64,000 bases of DNA from Phycisphaerae bacterium (GTDB taxonomy: Bacteria; Planctomycetota; Phycisphaerae; Sedimentisphaerales; Anaerohalosphaeraceae): NCBI GenBank assembly GCA_018052735.1, contig JAGPMT010000006.1:80066-144065 (forward strand), given 5' to 3'. The notes below the pieces were generated by a model, which was not told where the DNA came from, did no database searches, and worked only from the letters and a program-made list of their open reading frames with translations. This document shows positions 8,143-16,918 of the stretch, in pieces (position 1 is the stretch's first letter; every line of letters starts with the position of its first letter). Position numbers and translations under genes: made by a program.

Positions 8143-9789
8143 CTATCCAGAAGTCTGCGAAGATGCTTCGGCTGGCTGTTCCTGTTTGGCTTTCAGATTG
8201 ACCGGCAGGTCCAGAGAAAATGTCGAACCCTTTCCCACTTCACTTTCCAAATGAATGGATGCCGCCAGCAAATCGGCAAGCTGCCTGCAGATGGCTAATC
8301 CCAAGCCCGTTCCCTCGCCCTTTCGGGTAATCGAACCATCCAGCTGATGAAACTTTTCAAAGATATACGTCTGGTCCTGCGGAGAGATGCCGGGGCCTGT
8401 GTCGGATATTGAAATGCGGACAATGGCCGTTTCGGGCATCGCGGCGGAAATACGAACACGGCCTCCTTCAGGGGTAAATTTAATCGCATTGCTCAGGAGG
8501 TTATAGAGAATCTGCTGAACCTTGTGCGGATCAGTCTGAACCAGCGGCAGTTGCGGATCTATTTCCAAGTCCACCTGTATTTTCTTCTGCTCGCTCAACG
8601 GAGAAAAAAATGCCGTTAATGTTTCTAAAAGCTGAGGGATGCTGGTTTTTTCGATATGCAGGCTCATCTTGCCGGCTTCGGCTTTGGCCAAGTCCAGCAG
8701 GTCATTGATCATATTCAGCAGAGACCGTCCGCTGGAAATGATATTCTCGGCCCAGCGGCGGACCTTCTCCTCTTCGGCCTGCGGCTTTTCCCGAATCAGC
8801 TCGGCAAATCCAAGAATTGCATTAAGCGGCGTTCTGAATTCATGGGACATATTGGCCAAAAATTCACTTTTGAGCTTGTTGGCCTTAAACAGCTCGATAT
8901 TCTTTTCGGAAAGCTGGCTGATTTTGGCATCCAGCTGCTGATTGGCTTTTTCGAGTTTGTGCTGCGACTCCATCAGGTTATCCAGCATATGGTTGAAAGC
9001 ATCCGAAAGCCGTTCATATTCATCGCCGGTTTTGATGGCGCTTCGAATGTCGTAATTGCCTTCGGCTATATTATTGACCAAAGCGCGAAGCTGGCGTATC
9101 GGACTGAGAATGACCCTCTGGGTAATAGCATAAAAAGCCACCATTGCCCCTGTAGCTGCCAGAAGTCCCGCTACTACAACCCACAGGCGATTCATAAACA
9201 GCGTCCAAGCCAGACCTTGGGCTGTTGTCCGGGCGATTAACAGCCCGATTTCCTGATTTTTGCTGAATACCGGTGCCGGGCCCTGTTCAAAATGGCACCG
9301 CAGGCAGTTTTCGTCAGCCAGCACAAGACGCAGATAATGATTTTTGAATCCCCCCTCTGCCGTTCGTTCGGTCCAGGCGATATCACTGATGGAAGCATCT
9401 TTCAGCAGCAGCTCAAGCCGCTGGCGTTCGGATTCGCTGGCCTCTTCGGCTGGAATCCGGCCTTCGTTGTCAAATCGGAGCCATCGAATAACCGGCTGAG
9501 CACCGGTAATGGCCCCACCGACTTCGGAAAGACGAGGCAGCTGCTGCGGGTCCAATGCTGTCCATCGAAAATGATTTTCATAGACGGCCTGACTGATAGC
9601 CCGGCCTGCATCAAGAGCCGATTTTTCAGTCAGTTTGTTCATCCAGAAATAGGGAATCAGCAGTGCCAAAACAAGGCTGAAAAGCACAGCCCCGCCAAAC
9701 TGCAGGCGGCATTTCTCCGCAAGCGTAAGAGGCTTGCGGTACACCGCGGTCCGCAGCCGCAGGCAGTATCGCTTGAGTTCGGCCAGCAT
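8143..9789 (-). CDS. Sensor histidine kinase with a CxxCH-containing sensor domain
   Basis: Order of parts in 548 residues: membrane helix at about 30-50; extracytoplasmic sensor region ending near 190, of the DUF3365/Tll0287-like type and carrying C162-L-R-C165-H166; second helix at about 195-217; HAMP; a coiled coil; HisKA with the phosphorylated histidine at about H316 (MSHEFRTPLNAIL); HATPase with N box (LSNAIKF), G1 (ISDTGPGIS) and G2 (GEGTGLGL). CxxCH is the covalent haem c attachment motif, so redox or gas sensing is a reasonable guess. No response regulator gene is adjacent, so the partner must be encoded elsewhere. The membrane peptide gene follows 46 bases downstream. GGGGAT precedes the ATG. 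Confidence 0.9.
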   Translation of the reverse strand: MLAELKRYCLRLRTAVYRKPLTLAEKCRLQFGGAVLFSLVLALLIPYFWMNKLTEKSALDAGRAISQAVYENHFRWTALDPQQLPRLSEVGGAITGAQPVIRWLRFDNEGRIPAEEASESERQRLELLLKDASISDIAWTERTAEGGFKNHYLRLVLADENCLRCHFEQGPAPVFSKNQEIGLLIARTTAQGLAWTLFMNRLWVVVAGLLAATGAMVAFYAITQRVILSPIRQLRALVNNIAEGNYDIRSAIKTGDEYERLSDAFNHMLDNLMESQHKLEKANQQLDAKISQLSEKNIELFKANKLKSEFLANMSHEFRTPLNAILGFAELIREKPQAEEEKVRRWAENIISSGRSLLNMINDLLDLAKAEAGKMSLHIEKTSIPQLLETLTAFFSPLSEQKKIQVDLEIDPQLPLVQTDPHKVQQILYNLLSNAIKFTPEGGRVRISAAMPETAIVRISISDTGPGISPQDQTYIFEKFHQLDGSITRKGEGTGLGLAICRQLADLLAASIHLESEVGKGSTFSLDLPVNLKAKQEQPAEASSQTSG

Positions 9790-9866
9790 ATTTATCCCCG
9801 ATTATGCCGAAACAGGCAGTCAATTACATTTGACCGGTTTCTACGCTTTTCTGCCCGACCGTCCGT

Positions 9867-11684
9867 TCAGCTTTCCTTGTCCGGGTCGCTTTCCACCTGA
9901 TGCAGATGTTTTTGCACGCGCAGATTCAGTTCATCCAGCTGCGATTGTTCAACACTCGACGGCGCATCGGTCAACAAACACTGTCCGCGCTGTGTCTTGG
10001 GAAATGCAATAACATCACGAATATTCTCCGTGCCGGTCAGCAGCATCGTCAGACGGTCCAGACCAAATGCAATGCCCCCATGGGGCGGAGCGCCGTATTC
10101 GAGCGCCTTGAGGAAGAAACCAAAACGGTCCTGTGCCTGCTTTTTAGAGATATTCAGTAAATCAAATACCTTTGCCTGCACAGCCGGATTGTGAATACGC
10201 ACAGACCCCCCGCCGATTTCCGAACCGTTGACCACCAAGTCATAGGCCTGTGAACGGATATGGGCGGGATCCGTATCCAGCTTGCCCAAATCCTCTTCCA
10301 CCGGCGAGGTAAACGGATGATGCAGGGAATCATACCGCTTTTCGTCTTCATTCCATTCAAACAAGGGGAAGTCCACCACCCAGACAAATTTGAAATCGTC
10401 CGGCTTGAACAAGCCCAGTTCACGTCCCAGCTTGACCCGCAGCGGCGCCAGTGCTTTGTTGGCTGCATTTTCCGCATCTGCCACAAACAGCATCAAATCG
10501 CCTTCCTTGGCATCAAACCGCCGGACCAGCTCCAGCAGCTGGTCTTGCGTGAAAAACTTGCTGATGCTGCTCTTGGGCAGAACTTTTCCGCTTTCATCCT
10601 TTTCCACTTTCATCCAGGCAAGACCTTTGGCCCCGAAATCGCTGACAAAGGCGGTAAGGGTTTTTTCGATGTCGCTGCGGCTGTATTTGGAACCGCCGGG
10701 AGCACACAGCCCCTTGACAACGCCGCCCTTTTGAACAGTCGAAACAAAAACCTGAAACGTGCTTTGGGCTGCGATATCCGAGATATTCCGCAGCTTCATC
10801 TCAAACCGCATATCAGGCCGGTCAATCCCGTACTCCTCCATCGCCTGCTGATACGTTATCCGCGGCACAGGATTGGGCAAATCCACATTGATAATCTCCT
10901 TAAAGATTCGACGGATCAGGCCTTCGTTCATCCGCATCACATCATCGGAATCGACAAAACTCATTTCCACATCAATCTGGGTGAACTCTGCCTGCCGGTC
11001 AGCACGCGGATCCTCATCGCGAAAACACCGCACAATCTGAAAATACCGGTCGGTGCCGGCGACCATCAATATCTGCTTAAACAGCTGAGGCGATTGAGGC
11101 AGAGCATAGAAGGCTCCGCGGACCAGCCGGCTGGGCACCAGAAAATCGCGGGCTCCTTCGGGCGTGCTTTTGCCGAGCATCGGAGTTTCAATCTCCCAGA
11201 AGCCGTTCTCGTCAAAGTAATCCCGAGCAATCTTGGTAATACGATGCCGCACAGCCAGTTTTTCCTGCATGGCCGAACGGCGCAAATCGATATAACGGTA
11301 TTGCAGGCGGATTTCCTCACTGACTTGGTTGGCAGCATCAATCTCAAACGGCGGGGTTTTGGCGGTATTAAGAATTTCCAACTGACAAGCGAGCACTTCA
11401 ATCTGGCCGGTGGCCAATTTGGGATTTTCCAATCCCTGACCGCGGGGACGCACCTTGCCGGCAACCGTGATAACCCACTCGCATCGCAGCGTGCGGGCAA
11501 GCCGGTGCATTTGGGCATCCTGCTCCTGATCAAATACAATCTGAGTCAGACCGGTTTTGTCACGTAAATCGATAAAAACAAGACTGCCATGGTCTCGATA
11601 CGAATTGACCCAGCCGCTCAAAATCACGGCCTGACCGTCATCTGTTAACCGCAGCTGTCCGCAAAGGTGCGTTCGTTTCAGCAT
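9867..11684 (-). CDS. aspS: Aspartyl-tRNA synthetase
   Basis: This class IIb synthetase charges tRNA-Asp with aspartate. The 605 residues match the bacterial type (about 590): an N-terminal OB-fold anticodon-binding domain (1-~105), the catalytic core, and the bacterial GAD insertion between motifs 2 and 3. Motif 2 is visible as RCFRDEDPRADRQAEFTQID and motif 3 as GIAFGLDRLTMLLTG. The start has a short purine-rich ribosome site (GGAGATGAT). The kinase gene follows 77 bases downstream and the trxA terminator lies just upstream. Whether the enzyme also charges tRNA-Asn cannot be judged from this sequence. Confidence 0.97.
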   Translation of the reverse strand: MLKRTHLCGQLRLTDDGQAVILSGWVNSYRDHGSLVFIDLRDKTGLTQIVFDQEQDAQMHRLARTLRCEWVITVAGKVRPRGQGLENPKLATGQIEVLACQLEILNTAKTPPFEIDAANQVSEEIRLQYRYIDLRRSAMQEKLAVRHRITKIARDYFDENGFWEIETPMLGKSTPEGARDFLVPSRLVRGAFYALPQSPQLFKQILMVAGTDRYFQIVRCFRDEDPRADRQAEFTQIDVEMSFVDSDDVMRMNEGLIRRIFKEIINVDLPNPVPRITYQQAMEEYGIDRPDMRFEMKLRNISDIAAQSTFQVFVSTVQKGGVVKGLCAPGGSKYSRSDIEKTLTAFVSDFGAKGLAWMKVEKDESGKVLPKSSISKFFTQDQLLELVRRFDAKEGDLMLFVADAENAANKALAPLRVKLGRELGLFKPDDFKFVWVVDFPLFEWNEDEKRYDSLHHPFTSPVEEDLGKLDTDPAHIRSQAYDLVVNGSEIGGGSVRIHNPAVQAKVFDLLNISKKQAQDRFGFFLKALEYGAPPHGGIAFGLDRLTMLLTGTENIRDVIAFPKTQRGQCLLTDAPSSVEQSQLDELNLRVQKHLHQVESDPDKES

Positions 11685-11784
11685 ATCATCTCCACTTATA
11701 CAGTATTTTCCGGCTCGGCATACATCCTTTTGACACCCGTTTCGTTAACAACAACTAAATATCGATAAAGGAGGTACAATACAG

Positions 11785-11824
11785 AAAAAGCCCGCCTGCG
11801 TCAATAAGAATCCCGCAGACAGGC
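11785..11824 (-). terminator. Rho-independent terminator of trxA
   Basis: On the minus strand GCCTGTCTGCG pairs with CGCAGGCGGGC (11 bp, two G-U pairs) around a 13-base loop and is followed by five T. It lies about 100 bases past the trxA stop and before aspS. Confidence 0.8.
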
Positions 11825-11928
11825 CTGTGCTGATTTTTGACTTTTTTGTGGCCGGCACAGTATATTCGCACGACAGCTGTGGCTTTTTTTATCATGCAAG
11901 TTATTGCATGACAAGACATTGCCGCCAC

Positions 11929-12255
11929 TCAGCCCAGCAGTTCATCTATGGCTTCGGTTATATCATCTTTGGAAGTCAGCCCAACCCATTTTTTCGCAAC
12001 TTGACCGTTTTGGAAAAGTATCAGCGTGGGAATGGCGCTGATGGCGTGCTGAATAGCTGCCTGACGGTGCTCATCCGTATTTACCTTTCCGATTGTTGCT
12101 TTACCAGCATATTCAGCGGCTATTTCCTCAATAACAGGGGCAATCATCCGGCAAGGACCGCACCAAGGCGCCCAGAAATCAACCAGCACCACCCCATTGC
12201 CATTGACGACTGTATCGAATGTATCGTCCGTTAATTCAACCACATTGCCGGCCAT
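11929..12255 (-). CDS. trxA: Thioredoxin
   Basis: A 108-residue thioredoxin that reduces protein disulfides. The active site WAPWCGPCRM is canonical, the buried Asp of FWAPW is present (VLVDFW), and the cis-Pro loop reads AISAIPTLILFQNG. The start chosen is ATG at 12255, eight bases after AAAGGA. The frame stays open another 26 codons upstream, but that stretch overlaps the promoter. It is a single-gene unit with its own promoter (12305-12333) and terminator (11785-11824). Confidence 0.95.
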   Translation of the reverse strand: MAGNVVELTDDTFDTVVNGNGVVLVDFWAPWCGPCRMIAPVIEEIAAEYAGKATIGKVNTDEHRQAAIQHAISAIPTLILFQNGQVAKKWVGLTSKDDITEAIDELLG

Positions 12256-12304
12256 AAATAATCCTTTCGTGTCAGGTATTTGGGTTTTTGTTTCATCCGA
12301 CGGC

Positions 12305-12333
12305 ATTCTATCGGCGGCTTGTCCACTTGTCAA
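12305..12333 (-). promoter_or_regulatory. Sigma70-type promoter of trxA
   Basis: On the minus strand TTGACA (12333-12328) and TAGAAT (12310-12305) are spaced by 17 bases, about 50 bases before the trxA start. The -10 region contains GCCGATAG, also seen before the STAS gene and the SurA-like gene. Confidence 0.75.
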
Positions 12334-12378
12334 ATACCGTTTTTCATTTTGATTGTATTGCCTGAAAGAGAAGGGCTT

Positions 12379-14244
12379 TTACTTGCTCAAATCATACTTA
12401 ATGGAGTAAGAATCGCCGTCAAATTCGGTATTAATTTTGTAGCCGGAATTGTAAAAGATGGTCAGCATCGCTTTATTGGTCGGCAAAACCGTTGCATAGA
12501 AGGACTTGACGCCGCGGTCTTTGGCAATGCGGGTCAGATAATCCAGCAGCATGGCCCCCATTCCTTTATCCTGCCATTCGTCCTGCACAATAAACGCCAC
12601 TTCGGCGACCTGCGTCTTAGGATCGAGAAAATACTGGGCAATAGCGACGATTTCCTCGGCGCCTTCCGGGCCGGGGACAACTCCCACAATTGCCAGATTC
12701 TGTTCATAATCAATATTGGTTATTTTCTGCACATCCTTGTGGGGGAATGTTTTGGTATGCGTAAAATACCGCTTCTTAACCGACTCGGAAGATAGGGAAT
12801 AGAGCATATCGGCCAAAGCCGCCTCATCCGTAGGCTTGACAGGCCTGAAAAATATTTCTGTGCCGTCCTTGAGAGTAACAAAGCGTTCCAGTTCCTGAGG
12901 ATAGTGAACTTTGTCCCATTCGAGTTCAATTTGGTCCGGCTGCAGGTAGCGCTGGGCTTTGGCTGCCTGAATCAGTTCTTTGCGGAATTTCGGATGGGCA
13001 ATATTGATCAGCGACAAAACCCGCTGACGAATCGACTTGCCGTGCAGGTAGGCTATGCCGTATTCGGTAACGACATAATGCACATCACCGCGGGTTGTTA
13101 CCACACCGGCTCCATCGGCCAGCTTGGGAACAATTCGCGACACAGTATCGTCTTTGGCGGTTGAAGGCATCGCAATAATGGGTTTACCGCCGCGCGAACG
13201 GGCACAGCCGCGGATGAAATCGACCTGCCCCCCGATGCCGCTGTAAAAGCGGTAGCCCAGCGAATCGGCACAGACCTGACCGGTCAAATCTATCTCCAGA
13301 CCGACATTGATGCCGACCATTTTGTCATGCTGGGCGATAATGAACGGATCATTAACATACTCGGTCGGATGAAATTCAAAAAACGGATTGTTGTCGATAT
13401 ATTCATAGAGCTTCTGCGAGCCCATGCAAAAGCTGGCAACAACTTTGCCGTTGTTGATGGTCTTTTTAGAACAGGTTACCGCACCGCATTCAATCAGCTC
13501 GATAATCCAATCACCGAACATCTCGGTATGAACGCCTAAATCCTTCTTGTCGTGAAGGAATTCGGCCATGGCCTGCGGGATGCGGCCAATCCCGCACTCA
13601 ATCGTGCTGCCGTCTTCCACCAGCCGGGCCAGATTTCGTCCAATGCGGCGAAGCACATCGTTGGGGGGATCCATCACAACAGTAATGATGGGCTCGTCAT
13701 ACGGCACCATGGCATCGATGTTGTTGACGTGAATAAAGCTGTTGCCCATGGTGCGGGGCATCTGCTGGTTAACTTGCGCAATAACATATTTAGCATTGTC
13801 CGCTGCAGACTTGACAATGTCCACTGACACCCCCAGACTGCACAGCCCGTTTACATCCGGCGGGGTAACAGAAATCAGCGCCACATCCAAAGGAATACGG
13901 CCGCTTTCAAACTGCCGGGGAATATCGGACAGAAAAATTGGGGTATAATCGCCGATACCCTGCTCGAATGCGCCGCGGACATTCTCGGCAATAAAGAAAC
14001 TGTTCATCTTGAATTTTTCACGATACTTTTCATCGGCATAAGGAGCATCGCCCATCGTCAGCAGATGAATGATGTGGGCATCATAGATATGGCTGCCGTA
14101 TTCCACCAGCGCCCGAACCAGATGCTGGGGCTGTCCGCAGCCGGTGCCGATAAAGATACTGTCCCCCGGCTTAATCAGTTTCATCGCTTCTTCGGCGGTT
14201 TGAATCAAATGGCTGTATTTTTGCTTCCAATCAAACACACTCAT
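12379..14244 (-). CDS. Acetyl-CoA hydrolase/transferase family protein fused to a GNAT domain
   Basis: Residues 1-~435 are an acetyl-CoA hydrolase / 4-hydroxybutyrate CoA-transferase-like protein. The N-terminal half has GDSIFIGTGCGQPQHLV, the glutamate-bearing motif is TIECGIGRIPQAM, and the C-terminal half has the family signature VTEYGIAYLHGKSIRQR. Residues ~450-621 are a GNAT acetyltransferase with the acetyl-CoA loop around VQDEWQDKGMGAMLL. The family moves CoA between acyl groups or hydrolyses acyl-CoA. The GNAT part suggests protein or small-molecule acetylation, possibly of the neighbouring synthetase. It lies 53 bases downstream of the ADP-forming synthetase, so both are likely on one transcript. 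AAGGATGG precedes ATG. Confidence 0.88.
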   Translation of the reverse strand: MSVFDWKQKYSHLIQTAEEAMKLIKPGDSIFIGTGCGQPQHLVRALVEYGSHIYDAHIIHLLTMGDAPYADEKYREKFKMNSFFIAENVRGAFEQGIGDYTPIFLSDIPRQFESGRIPLDVALISVTPPDVNGLCSLGVSVDIVKSAADNAKYVIAQVNQQMPRTMGNSFIHVNNIDAMVPYDEPIITVVMDPPNDVLRRIGRNLARLVEDGSTIECGIGRIPQAMAEFLHDKKDLGVHTEMFGDWIIELIECGAVTCSKKTINNGKVVASFCMGSQKLYEYIDNNPFFEFHPTEYVNDPFIIAQHDKMVGINVGLEIDLTGQVCADSLGYRFYSGIGGQVDFIRGCARSRGGKPIIAMPSTAKDDTVSRIVPKLADGAGVVTTRGDVHYVVTEYGIAYLHGKSIRQRVLSLINIAHPKFRKELIQAAKAQRYLQPDQIELEWDKVHYPQELERFVTLKDGTEIFFRPVKPTDEAALADMLYSLSSESVKKRYFTHTKTFPHKDVQKITNIDYEQNLAIVGVVPGPEGAEEIVAIAQYFLDPKTQVAEVAFIVQDEWQDKGMGAMLLDYLTRIAKDRGVKSFYATVLPTNKAMLTIFYNSGYKINTEFDGDSYSIKYDLSK

Positions 14245-14297
14245 ACTTCCATCCTTCCCGCACGATATTGTGGGTTTTTGGTTCTGTCAGGCCGATC

Positions 14298-16409
14298 TTA
14301 TCGCTGTTCCAGCGTCATCATCGCATCAACCGCAATAGGCGTTGTTCCTTCTCTGCCGACGACATACGGATTGATGTCAATTTCCTTAATCTGAGGGAAT
14401 TCGGTTGCAAGCTGAGAAAGCCGCTGAAGCCCCTCGGCAATGGCTCCAATATCAACACCTTCTTGGCCGCGCGTTCCTTTGAGAACATCATACGTTTTCG
14501 TACGCACCAGCATTTGGCGGGCTTCTTCGGCCGTCAGCGGAGCCGGATAAAAAACCACATCCTCCAGCACTTCCACCAGCCGTCCGCCCATGCCGAACAT
14601 CATCAGCGGCCCAAAACGGGGATCCCGGTTCATCCCTAAAATAACCTCACGGCCCCCAGTGCACATTTTTTCAACATAAATACCCAATATCTTGGCCTGC
14701 GGCACTTTCCTGGGTATGCGGTACATCATCAAATCAAATACATCAAGAACTTCCTGATCGCTGTTAATATTGGTTTTTACGCCGCCGACGTCGGCTTTGT
14801 GCAGGATATCCGGCGACCAGACCTTCATCACAACCGGATAGCCGATTTGATTGGCAATATTGGCGGCCTGTTCGGGCGTCGCCGCAATGCCCCCTTCGGG
14901 CGTAACAAAACCATAGGCCTCCAGAATTTCCTTGGCTTCCATCTCGCCCACCTCTGCCTGCTGCAGGCGAATATGCCGCTCTATAATCCGTTCGACCTTG
15001 CGGCGATTAACATTAAACAGCTTGACAACACGCGGGGGGCGTGACTTCCACTCGGCATAGCGCGACATCGTTTTAACAGCACGCACCGCGCTTTCAGGGG
15101 AATCATACGGAGGTATTTTGCCGTCCCGTAGGACGCGAACCGCCTCGGCAACTCGGCCGGCACCGAGAAAACAAGCCAGAATGGGCTTGTTGCGGCCGTT
15201 CTGATTGGCAACACGCACTACCGCATGAGCCGTCTGTGTGCATTCGGTCATCGCATGGGGGCTGAGCAATACCAGCGCTGTATCTACATTGGGATCTTCC
15301 AGCACTGCCTGCAGCGCAAACTCGTAGCGGTCCGAAAGAGCATCACCAAGCAAATCAATAGGATTATTAATGCTTGCTGCCCGCGACAGTTCTTGTGATT
15401 GCGAAAGTCGTTTGCGGGTTTCTTCGGAAAACTGGGCCAATTGCAGGCCTTCCCGCTCGATGGCATCCGTTGCCATGATGCCAGCTCCGCCGGCGTTGGC
15501 GATAACAGCTACCCGCGAGCCTTTCGGCAGCGGCTGGTAGGCAAATGCTCTGGCGTAATCAAACTGGTCCTTAATCGATTCACACCGAATAACTCCTGCC
15601 CGTTCAAAAACGCATTCGTACGCGCTTTCGGTTTCGGCCAGCCGTCCTGTATGAGACGAGGCCGCACGGGCACCTGCGGCCGTAAAACCGGCTTTGAGCA
15701 GCAGAATCGGCTTCTGGCGGCTGATGCTTTCGGCCTGCCGTATAAAAGCATCGCCATCAGCAATCGTTTCCAGATAGCCGGCAATCACTTCCGTCTCGGC
15801 ATCTTCGCCCAGAGCACGGATAATGGTCAGTTCATCCACATCGGCCTTATTGCCGATACTGATAAGTTTGCTGAATCCCAGATGGGTATCCCGCGCCATA
15901 TCAACAATTGCCGCCAACAGCGAGCCCGATTGGGAAAAATAACCGATTGAGCCGGGCTGGGGCAGATCGCCGCCGAAACTGACATTCAATTTGCGAGATG
16001 GCACCATAAGCCCGATACAGTTGGGGCCAATAATGCGAAGGCCGGATGTTTTTGCGATGCGCACTATCGACTTTTCAAGTTCCGCCCCTTCAGGCCCAGC
16101 TTCCTTGAAACCGGATGAAATAATGATAACTGCTTTAACGCCCAAGTTGGCACAATCCTGAACTGCCTGCGGGACAAGCTTAGCCGACACAACCAATACA
16201 ACCAAATCCGGTACCTGTCCAATGGATTTCAAATCCGGATATGCCTTCAGACCCTGAATCTCCGGTGCTGTTGGATTAACAGGAAAGATTTTGCCGGGAT
16301 AGCCCCCCTTCAGCAGACCAGCAAGAATCTCATAACCAACCTTGGTCGGCTGACGGGATGCGCCCACAATCGCCACGGATTGAGGATTAAAAAAACGATC
16401 CAGCGTCAT
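14298..16409 (-). CDS. Acetate--CoA ligase (ADP-forming), alpha-beta fusion
   Basis: This enzyme converts acetyl-CoA (or another acyl-CoA), ADP and phosphate to the acid, CoA and ATP. In fermenting organisms it is a substrate-level ATP source. The 703 residues are the single-chain form: CoA-binding domain (1-~130, VAIVGASRQPTKVG), two succinyl-CoA-ligase-like domains with the phospho-histidine at about H253 (AASSHTGRLAE), and a C-terminal ATP-grasp domain (~480-700, VVMKVWSPDILHKADVGG). It is followed closely by the CoA-transferase/GNAT fusion, so the pair probably handles acyl-CoA to acid conversion. The acyl specificity cannot be read from the sequence. AGAGGA precedes ATG. Confidence 0.93.
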   Translation of the reverse strand: MTLDRFFNPQSVAIVGASRQPTKVGYEILAGLLKGGYPGKIFPVNPTAPEIQGLKAYPDLKSIGQVPDLVVLVVSAKLVPQAVQDCANLGVKAVIIISSGFKEAGPEGAELEKSIVRIAKTSGLRIIGPNCIGLMVPSRKLNVSFGGDLPQPGSIGYFSQSGSLLAAIVDMARDTHLGFSKLISIGNKADVDELTIIRALGEDAETEVIAGYLETIADGDAFIRQAESISRQKPILLLKAGFTAAGARAASSHTGRLAETESAYECVFERAGVIRCESIKDQFDYARAFAYQPLPKGSRVAVIANAGGAGIMATDAIEREGLQLAQFSEETRKRLSQSQELSRAASINNPIDLLGDALSDRYEFALQAVLEDPNVDTALVLLSPHAMTECTQTAHAVVRVANQNGRNKPILACFLGAGRVAEAVRVLRDGKIPPYDSPESAVRAVKTMSRYAEWKSRPPRVVKLFNVNRRKVERIIERHIRLQQAEVGEMEAKEILEAYGFVTPEGGIAATPEQAANIANQIGYPVVMKVWSPDILHKADVGGVKTNINSDQEVLDVFDLMMYRIPRKVPQAKILGIYVEKMCTGGREVILGMNRDPRFGPLMMFGMGGRLVEVLEDVVFYPAPLTAEEARQMLVRTKTYDVLKGTRGQEGVDIGAIAEGLQRLSQLATEFPQIKEIDINPYVVGREGTTPIAVDAMMTLEQR

Positions 16410-16581
16410 AGGTTCCTCTTAGTCGTCTTGTGCGAGTCGGCAGCAATACAAAATTCCTTGCCGCATCTATCATCCATCCTCTTTTATAGCGTTTTGATAG
16501 GCAATTGTAAAGGATTTTTGTCCCTTTTGTGTCGTTATTTGGAACAAAAATCCCCCGAAAGGGTGAAAAAACAGAAAATAC

Positions 16582-16610
16582 TTTACATAAAACGGGATTG
16601 TCAGTATAGT
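16582..16610 (+). promoter_or_regulatory. Sigma70-type promoter of tRNA-Thr
   Basis: TTTACA (16582-16587) and TATAGT (16605-16610) are spaced by 17 bases and end 11 bases before the first base of the tRNA. Confidence 0.75.
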
Positions 16611-16621
16611 ACAGCCGACGT

Positions 16622-16693
16622 GCCGAGGTAGCTCAACGGTAGAGCACAGCTTTCGTAAAGCTGGGGTTGTGGGTTCAAATCCCATCCTCGGCT
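16622..16693 (+). tRNA. tRNA-Thr (anticodon CGT)
   Basis: Full cloverleaf: acceptor GCCGAGG pairs with CCTCGGC, D arm GCTC/GAGC, anticodon stem CAGCT/AGCTG with loop TTCGTAA, and T arm around GGTTCAAATCC. The anticodon CGT reads ACG (Thr). The discriminator is T and CCA is not encoded. It stands alone on the plus strand between minus-strand genes. Confidence 0.96.
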
Positions 16694-16721
16694 GTTTCTT
16701 TTGGCCTGAAAACAGGAAGAT

Positions 16722-16907
16722 TTAATCCCCTTTACCGCCGTTTTCTTTCCACATTGCCAGCGGTGCGGCTATAAACCAAACAAACGTTGCCCACAGCATT
16801 ACGTTTTTGGCTGTTTCAAGTGTTATCGCATTTGCCAAAAAAAGCACAGCCGGAGCTACCAGCACAATCAGGGAAATCCAAGCCGTTAACTTTGCACATA
16901 ATCGCAT
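16722..16907 (-). CDS. 61-residue membrane protein, last gene of the rhamnose operon
   Basis: The protein begins MRLCAKLTAWISLIVLV and has two predicted membrane helices (about residues 8-25 and 33-52) with a short charged tail ending ENGGKGD. The start chosen has GAGGAA seven bases upstream and lies 11 bases after the stop of the NCS1-like permease. The frame stays open further upstream, but only inside the permease gene. Tight coupling to the permease suggests a small accessory subunit of it. Such partners are known for several transporter classes, but I know of none for this one, so the role is open. Confidence 0.65.
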   Translation of the reverse strand: MRLCAKLTAWISLIVLVAPAVLFLANAITLETAKNVMLWATFVWFIAAPLAMWKENGGKGD

Positions 16908-16918
16908 ATTCCAGTTCC

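Noticed and set aside
10260..11567. Long open frame of 435 codons on the plus strand
   Set aside because: It lies fully antisense to aspS, which has complete class II synthetase motifs, and its product has no recognisable features.
16413..16514. Upstream extension of the NCS1 permease and similar N-terminal extensions of other genes
   Set aside because: The added codons overlap neighbouring genes or promoters, while internal starts have better ribosome sites.
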